Source: an uncultured Caryophanales bacterium
GTDB lineage: Bacteria; Bacillota_I; Bacilli_A; RF39; UBA660
Assembly: GCA_937897245.1 (NCBI GenBank)
Contig: CALCBO010000078.1
Coordinates: forward strand, 1-5,235
Length of the DNA: 5,235 bases
Direction: 5' to 3'
The notes under the pieces were generated by a model. That model was given only the letters and a program-made list of their open reading frames with translations. It made no database searches and was not told the origin of the DNA. The position numbers and the translations under genes were made by a program. This document shows positions 2,529 through 5,235 of the stretch, piece after piece (position 1 is the first letter of the stretch; each line of letters opens with the position of its first letter).

Positions 2529-5235
2529 TTATTCATAATTAGGATATATTACAGCTTTAAAGCCATAGAAATTATTACCCCCACCATCTGTTCTAAATAG
2601 TATTTTTAAGTAATTACTATTTACTGTAATTGTTTCAGTAGTTAGTGTTGTTCCGCCATACTTTTTATTACCAATAGGACTACCTCCACTACTATCATAT
2701 AAATATATCCAGTCCCAACTAGTACTTTCAGTCTGATAAGTAAGTTCTACTGTAAGAGAAGTGGCATTTTCAAAAGTATTTTCATACATTATTTGATTAT
2801 CGACACTATTTGGATATGGATTATGTTCTGATTCTACTGTTACTTGAGGAATCTTGGTAATTTCTGTTATAGTAACATTTTCTGCCGGCATTACAAAGCT
2901 ATTACCATTTACTAATGTTCCATTTAGTTTAAAAGATGTAACTAAGTATTCATCTGATTCTAATGTAATCGTAGTATTATATCTTCCTGTACTAGGAACT
3001 GTGATATCTGGATCTGTATTAGTAATAGTGTAGTTAGCCTGAACATATTGAATATCTGTAATTGTGACATTTTCATTAGGCATAGTAAACGTATCTCCAT
3101 TAACTAATGTTCCATTTAATCTAAATGAAGTAACTACATAATCATCTGAATATATTTGAACTTCATAATTAGGTGCTGCTTTTTTTCTTACTTTGAATAG
3201 ATTATTTGAATTAGTTATATTATAAACCTCATCAACAAAATATGGCTTTTCCATACTACCATTACCATCACCATATTCTGTACCTTCTTTTATGGAAATT
3301 GAAGGTCGAACTCCTTTACTCCAGTGTGCATTGTTTGTATCCCCAGAACCAGTCGAATCTTTGATATAACCGTCGGAAGAAACAATTCTAACAAATGAAT
3401 TACCATTGATATAGCTTTCGGGTGAGGATAGTGCATATTTTGTTCCTGTTTTTCGCACAATATTATTATTGAAAAGTATCATTTCTGATGAGGTTGGTAA
3501 TCCAACTTTATAGGTTAGTTTTGCAACTGTATTTGATACACTAAATTTATCTGTAATATTTGTACAGCTTAAATTATATGAGAGAGGGTCATTAAAAAAT
3601 GTATGAGAAAAGATATTCCCACCATCCGGATGCCAACCAGTTGTATCAGCATTTCTTTGACTCCTATCATTACAGAATACTGTATCTTCAACCATGTTAT
3701 CATATGGAAGAATATATTTCTTATACCAGGCATCCACTCCATTTTTTATTGTTGAATTTACCAGATTAACATCATTATTATACAACATTTCATTAACGGC
3801 ATTCTCTATATTTTTTCCTGCTGTTAAATCTATATAAAATAGTTGGTTAGTCCTTACCACACTATAAATATATGATACAGTTGTACACTTGCCTTCCCTG
3901 TTCCAACATGTATAATGAGCATTATTTAAACTGGTTTTGTTTGTGCTATCGTTTGTATTCCAGAAAGTAGTTGAAGTATCATCATCTAAAAAATATTTAT
4001 ATGTACCATCATCTGGATCTTGCTTATATTCAAAACTCTTTGCATATTTATAGTTATTTGCTACTTTAATATAAGTCATATCAGTATTTGAAGTTGCAGT
4101 AGTATACCATAGTTCACTACAAGTATCATTTACGGCATTTTTACAGACATATTTTCCTGCTCCTACACTTGAATAACTTGTATACCAGTTCTTTCTCTCT
4201 ATTGTAACCGGATTGATTTCATCTTGATTTAATATTGTATATGTTCCATTACCATTATCACGATAACTATCTCCATATGTATAAGTATAATTAAAGTCAG
4301 CTAAAGTATGATTTCCTGAATTAGTTAAGTTAATATTATACATAGTTGAACCATATACTGCCGCAATATAATATACACTTGTATATGTATAAGTCTGACT
4401 TGTGCTTGTAAATGTATATTTACCTACTAAACTTGGATAGTCAGCAGTACTACTTACTTGATATGGATTATCTAAATTATACACGTTTGTGGTAGGACTT
4501 CCCCAAGTTACAGTATCACTATACCAGTAACTTGTAAAAAGAGATACACTTGAAAGCATTGTCTCAGTATTAGTCATCTCCTTTGAATTAGAGGTATATC
4601 TTGTATTATACATATAACCCACATCTGCAAGTGTTTCCTGCAAATTAAATTGTAATGTTCCAAACTGTGAATAATGAGAACTTGAATTAAGTGGGATTAC
4701 ATAAGCATCAGTTGTATTATTATAAGACTCCACAAGGTAGAGAGTTGTGCAAGTACCAGTTTCAGTTGACTTCATACATGTATATTTTCCAATTAATCCT
4801 GGTGCATTAGCCTCACTCCAAGTAGCCTGTTCAGTAGTACCTGAAATACTAAATACATTATTTGTCTTGTCATATGTATAATCTGCCCCATACCAATAAT
4901 TTCCATTTAATGATTGACTTGTATGCGAAGCATATCCGACATGATTACCTCTGGTATTTAGGCATTGGTTGTTTTCTGCTTCTCCATTATAAATCATTTT
5001 TACTCCACCTGTATCAGTAGTTCTTATAATCTGCCAGCATTGTCCGGCAAATATTACATTATTTTTATCAAGTATTTGTGTACCTTCTGTATCATTTTCT
5101 GCATACCAGTGATATATCTTTTCTGTTGATTTAGTTGAATCCATTGAATCACCATGTTCACCTGTATATTCCCTTGCTAGACCTCCTGTGGTTGCTTCTG
5201 TTTCTAATACACTATAAAGAGGTTTTCCTTTCCAA
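2529..5235 (-). CDS. Large secreted/surface protein with repeated GKYTC modules, InlB-like repeats and C-terminal CUB-like domain (5' end outside window)
   Basis: The frame is open from the window edge (first full codon Trp at 5234) for 901 codons to TAA at 2529-2531. The Met at 5144 is internal: the 30 codons before it, including LYSVLETEA and REYTGEHGDS, read as coding. Residue numbers here count from that Trp. Order: KIYHWYAEN then GQCWQIIRTTDTGGVKMIYNGE (64-85); four degenerate modules (about 113-483); VGYMYNTRY (205-213) inside them; a conserved block with DTVFCNDRS (517-525) and GVRPSISIKEGTEYG..GSMEKPY (641-665), like the DUF6273-type ends of proteins I remember from gut Bacilli; two InlB-like repeats (697-728, 761-792); and a CUB-like domain (about 802-898). 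It is rich in Tyr, Thr, Ser and Asn, as expected of an exported protein. No LPXTG, SLH domain or C-terminal membrane segment exists, so any anchor or signal peptide must be N-terminal and outside the window. The function is unknown; adhesion or glycan binding is a guess. Confidence 0.85.
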   Translation of the reverse strand, partial: WKGKPLYSVLETEATTGGLAREYTGEHGDSMDSTKSTEKIYHWYAENDTEGTQILDKNNVIFAGQCWQIIRTTDTGGVKMIYNGEAENNQCLNTRGNHVGYASHTSQSLNGNYWYGADYTYDKTNNVFSISGTTEQATWSEANAPGLIGKYTCMKSTETGTCTTLYLVESYNNTTDAYVIPLNSSSHYSQFGTLQFNLQETLADVGYMYNTRYTSNSKEMTNTETMLSSVSLFTSYWYSDTVTWGSPTTNVYNLDNPYQVSSTADYPSLVGKYTFTSTSQTYTYTSVYYIAAVYGSTMYNINLTNSGNHTLADFNYTYTYGDSYRDNGNGTYTILNQDEINPVTIERKNWYTSYSSVGAGKYVCKNAVNDTCSELWYTTATSNTDMTYIKVANNYKYAKSFEYKQDPDDGTYKYFLDDDTSTTFWNTNDSTNKTSLNNAHYTCWNREGKCTTVSYIYSVVRTNQLFYIDLTAGKNIENAVNEMLYNNDVNLVNSTIKNGVDAWYKKYILPYDNMVEDTVFCNDRSQRNADTTGWHPDGGNIFSHTFFNDPLSYNLSCTNITDKFSVSNTVAKLTYKVGLPTSSEMILFNNNIVRKTGTKYALSSPESYINGNSFVRIVSSDGYIKDSTGSGDTNNAHWSKGVRPSISIKEGTEYGDGNGSMEKPYFVDEVYNITNSNNLFKVRKKAAPNYEVQIYSDDYVVTSFRLNGTLVNGDTFTMPNENVTITDIQYVQANYTITNTDPDITVPSTGRYNTTITLESDEYLVTSFKLNGTLVNGNSFVMPAENVTITEITKIPQVTVESEHNPYPNSVDNQIMYENTFENATSLTVELTYQTESTSWDWIYLYDSSGGSPIGNKKYGGTTLTTETITVNSNYLKILFRTDGGGNNFYGFKAVIYPNYE
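2541..2831 (-). other. CUB-like C-terminal domain of the large surface protein
   Basis: The last ~97 residues hold ESEHNPYPNSVDN, then SLTVELTYQTESTSWDWIYLYDSSGG, KKYGGTTL, ITVNSNYLKILFRTDGGGN and FYGFKAVI. The E..HPYP start, the D-[WY]-[IL]-Y-[IV]-YD strand, a G.......T.......L.I.F.TD strand and the closing YGFK match CUB-like beta-sandwich domains. These bind carbohydrate or protein outside the cell. The gene ends directly after it. Confidence 0.7.
2859..3146 (-). repeat. Two InlB-like (Flg_new-type) beta repeats
   Basis: Bases 3051-3146 and 2859-2954 encode two 32-residue segments, DDYVVTSFRLNGTLVNG... and DEYLVTSFKLNGTLVNG..., identical at 24 of 32 positions. Each ends in F-x-MP-x-ENVTIT-[DE]-I. 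The L-N-G...G...MP..NVT pattern is that of the divergent InlB B-repeats of surface proteins, usually rigid spacers or adhesive beta folds. The copies differ at many synonymous sites, so the duplication is not recent. Confidence 0.8.
3786..4898 (-). repeat. Four degenerate protein modules with a GKYTC...C..LYY core
   Basis: Four modules share a core of hydrophobic-G-K-Y-[TV]-C, 6-8 residues, C, about 4 residues including aromatic positions, then a Y-I-x-L strand about 20 residues on. The cores are GKYTCMKSTETGTC (Cys153/162), GKYTFTSTSQTYTY (275/284), GKYVCKNAVNDTC (Cys364/372) and AHYTCWNREGKC (Cys443/450). Core-to-core distances are about 122, 89 and 79 residues. DNA identity between modules is low, so these are old duplications. 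They are inserted between two parts of a conserved domain (GVKMIYNGE before, DTVFCNDRS after). Confidence 0.7.

Noticed and set aside
2529..5144. Met at 5144 as the start of the large surface protein
   Set aside because: The frame is open to the window edge, the upstream 30 codons look coding (LYSVLETEA, REYTGEHGDS), and no SD precedes this ATG.
190..5235. Alternative genetic code (TGA = Trp) as in Mycoplasma-like organisms
   Set aside because: Trp codons in all frames are TGG, and no in-frame TGA has to be read through in any of the genes.
1..5235. tRNA, rRNA, CRISPR array, riboswitch or plus-strand genes
   Set aside because: No cloverleaf, rRNA-like segment, regularly spaced identical repeats or long plus-strand frames were seen; the only tandem array is the coding 24-bp repeat.

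Overview
All genes in this window lie on the minus strand. From about 190 to the right end the DNA is strongly AT-rich, with A/T-ending codons, clear Shine-Dalgarno sequences and simple hairpin-plus-U-tract terminators. Trp is encoded by TGG and no frame needs TGA read through, so the standard bacterial code fits. The surface-protein and nuclease families resemble those I remember from uncultured low-GC gut Firmicutes/Bacilli (RF39/Mollicutes-like genomes). That placement is from memory. The first ~160 bases are about 59% G+C and do not look like the same genome.

Layout in order of transcription, right to left. (1) 5235-2529: the 3' part (901 codons visible) of a large extracellular protein with an interrupted conserved core, four degenerate ~80-120-residue GKYTC-type modules, two InlB-like repeats and a C-terminal CUB-like domain; a strong terminator follows (2483-2435). 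(2) 2398-1322: a self-contained unit with an extended -10 promoter, a very good ribosome site next to ATT rather than ATG, a PD-(D/E)XK Rpn/TIGR01784-type nuclease gene, and its own terminator. Inside the nuclease gene, a well-spaced SD and ATG could give a separate 94-residue C-terminal product carrying three tandem 8-residue repeats. This is the architecture reported for Rpn toxin/intragenic antitoxin genes. (3) 1251-1: a small Lys-rich membrane protein followed 12 bases later by a dTMP kinase gene (tmk). After 139 tmk codons the frame runs without interruption into the N-terminal domain of glycogen synthase (glgA), and the base composition then jumps from ~30% to ~59% GC within conserved glgA codons.

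The two points most worth following are the possible nested toxin/antitoxin gene and the tmk-glgA-glgA mosaic. The mosaic is more likely an assembly or library chimera than a real gene fusion, since a tmk lacking its last third should be inactive. There are no tRNAs, rRNAs, CRISPR arrays or IS ends that I can see, and no convincing plus-strand gene.
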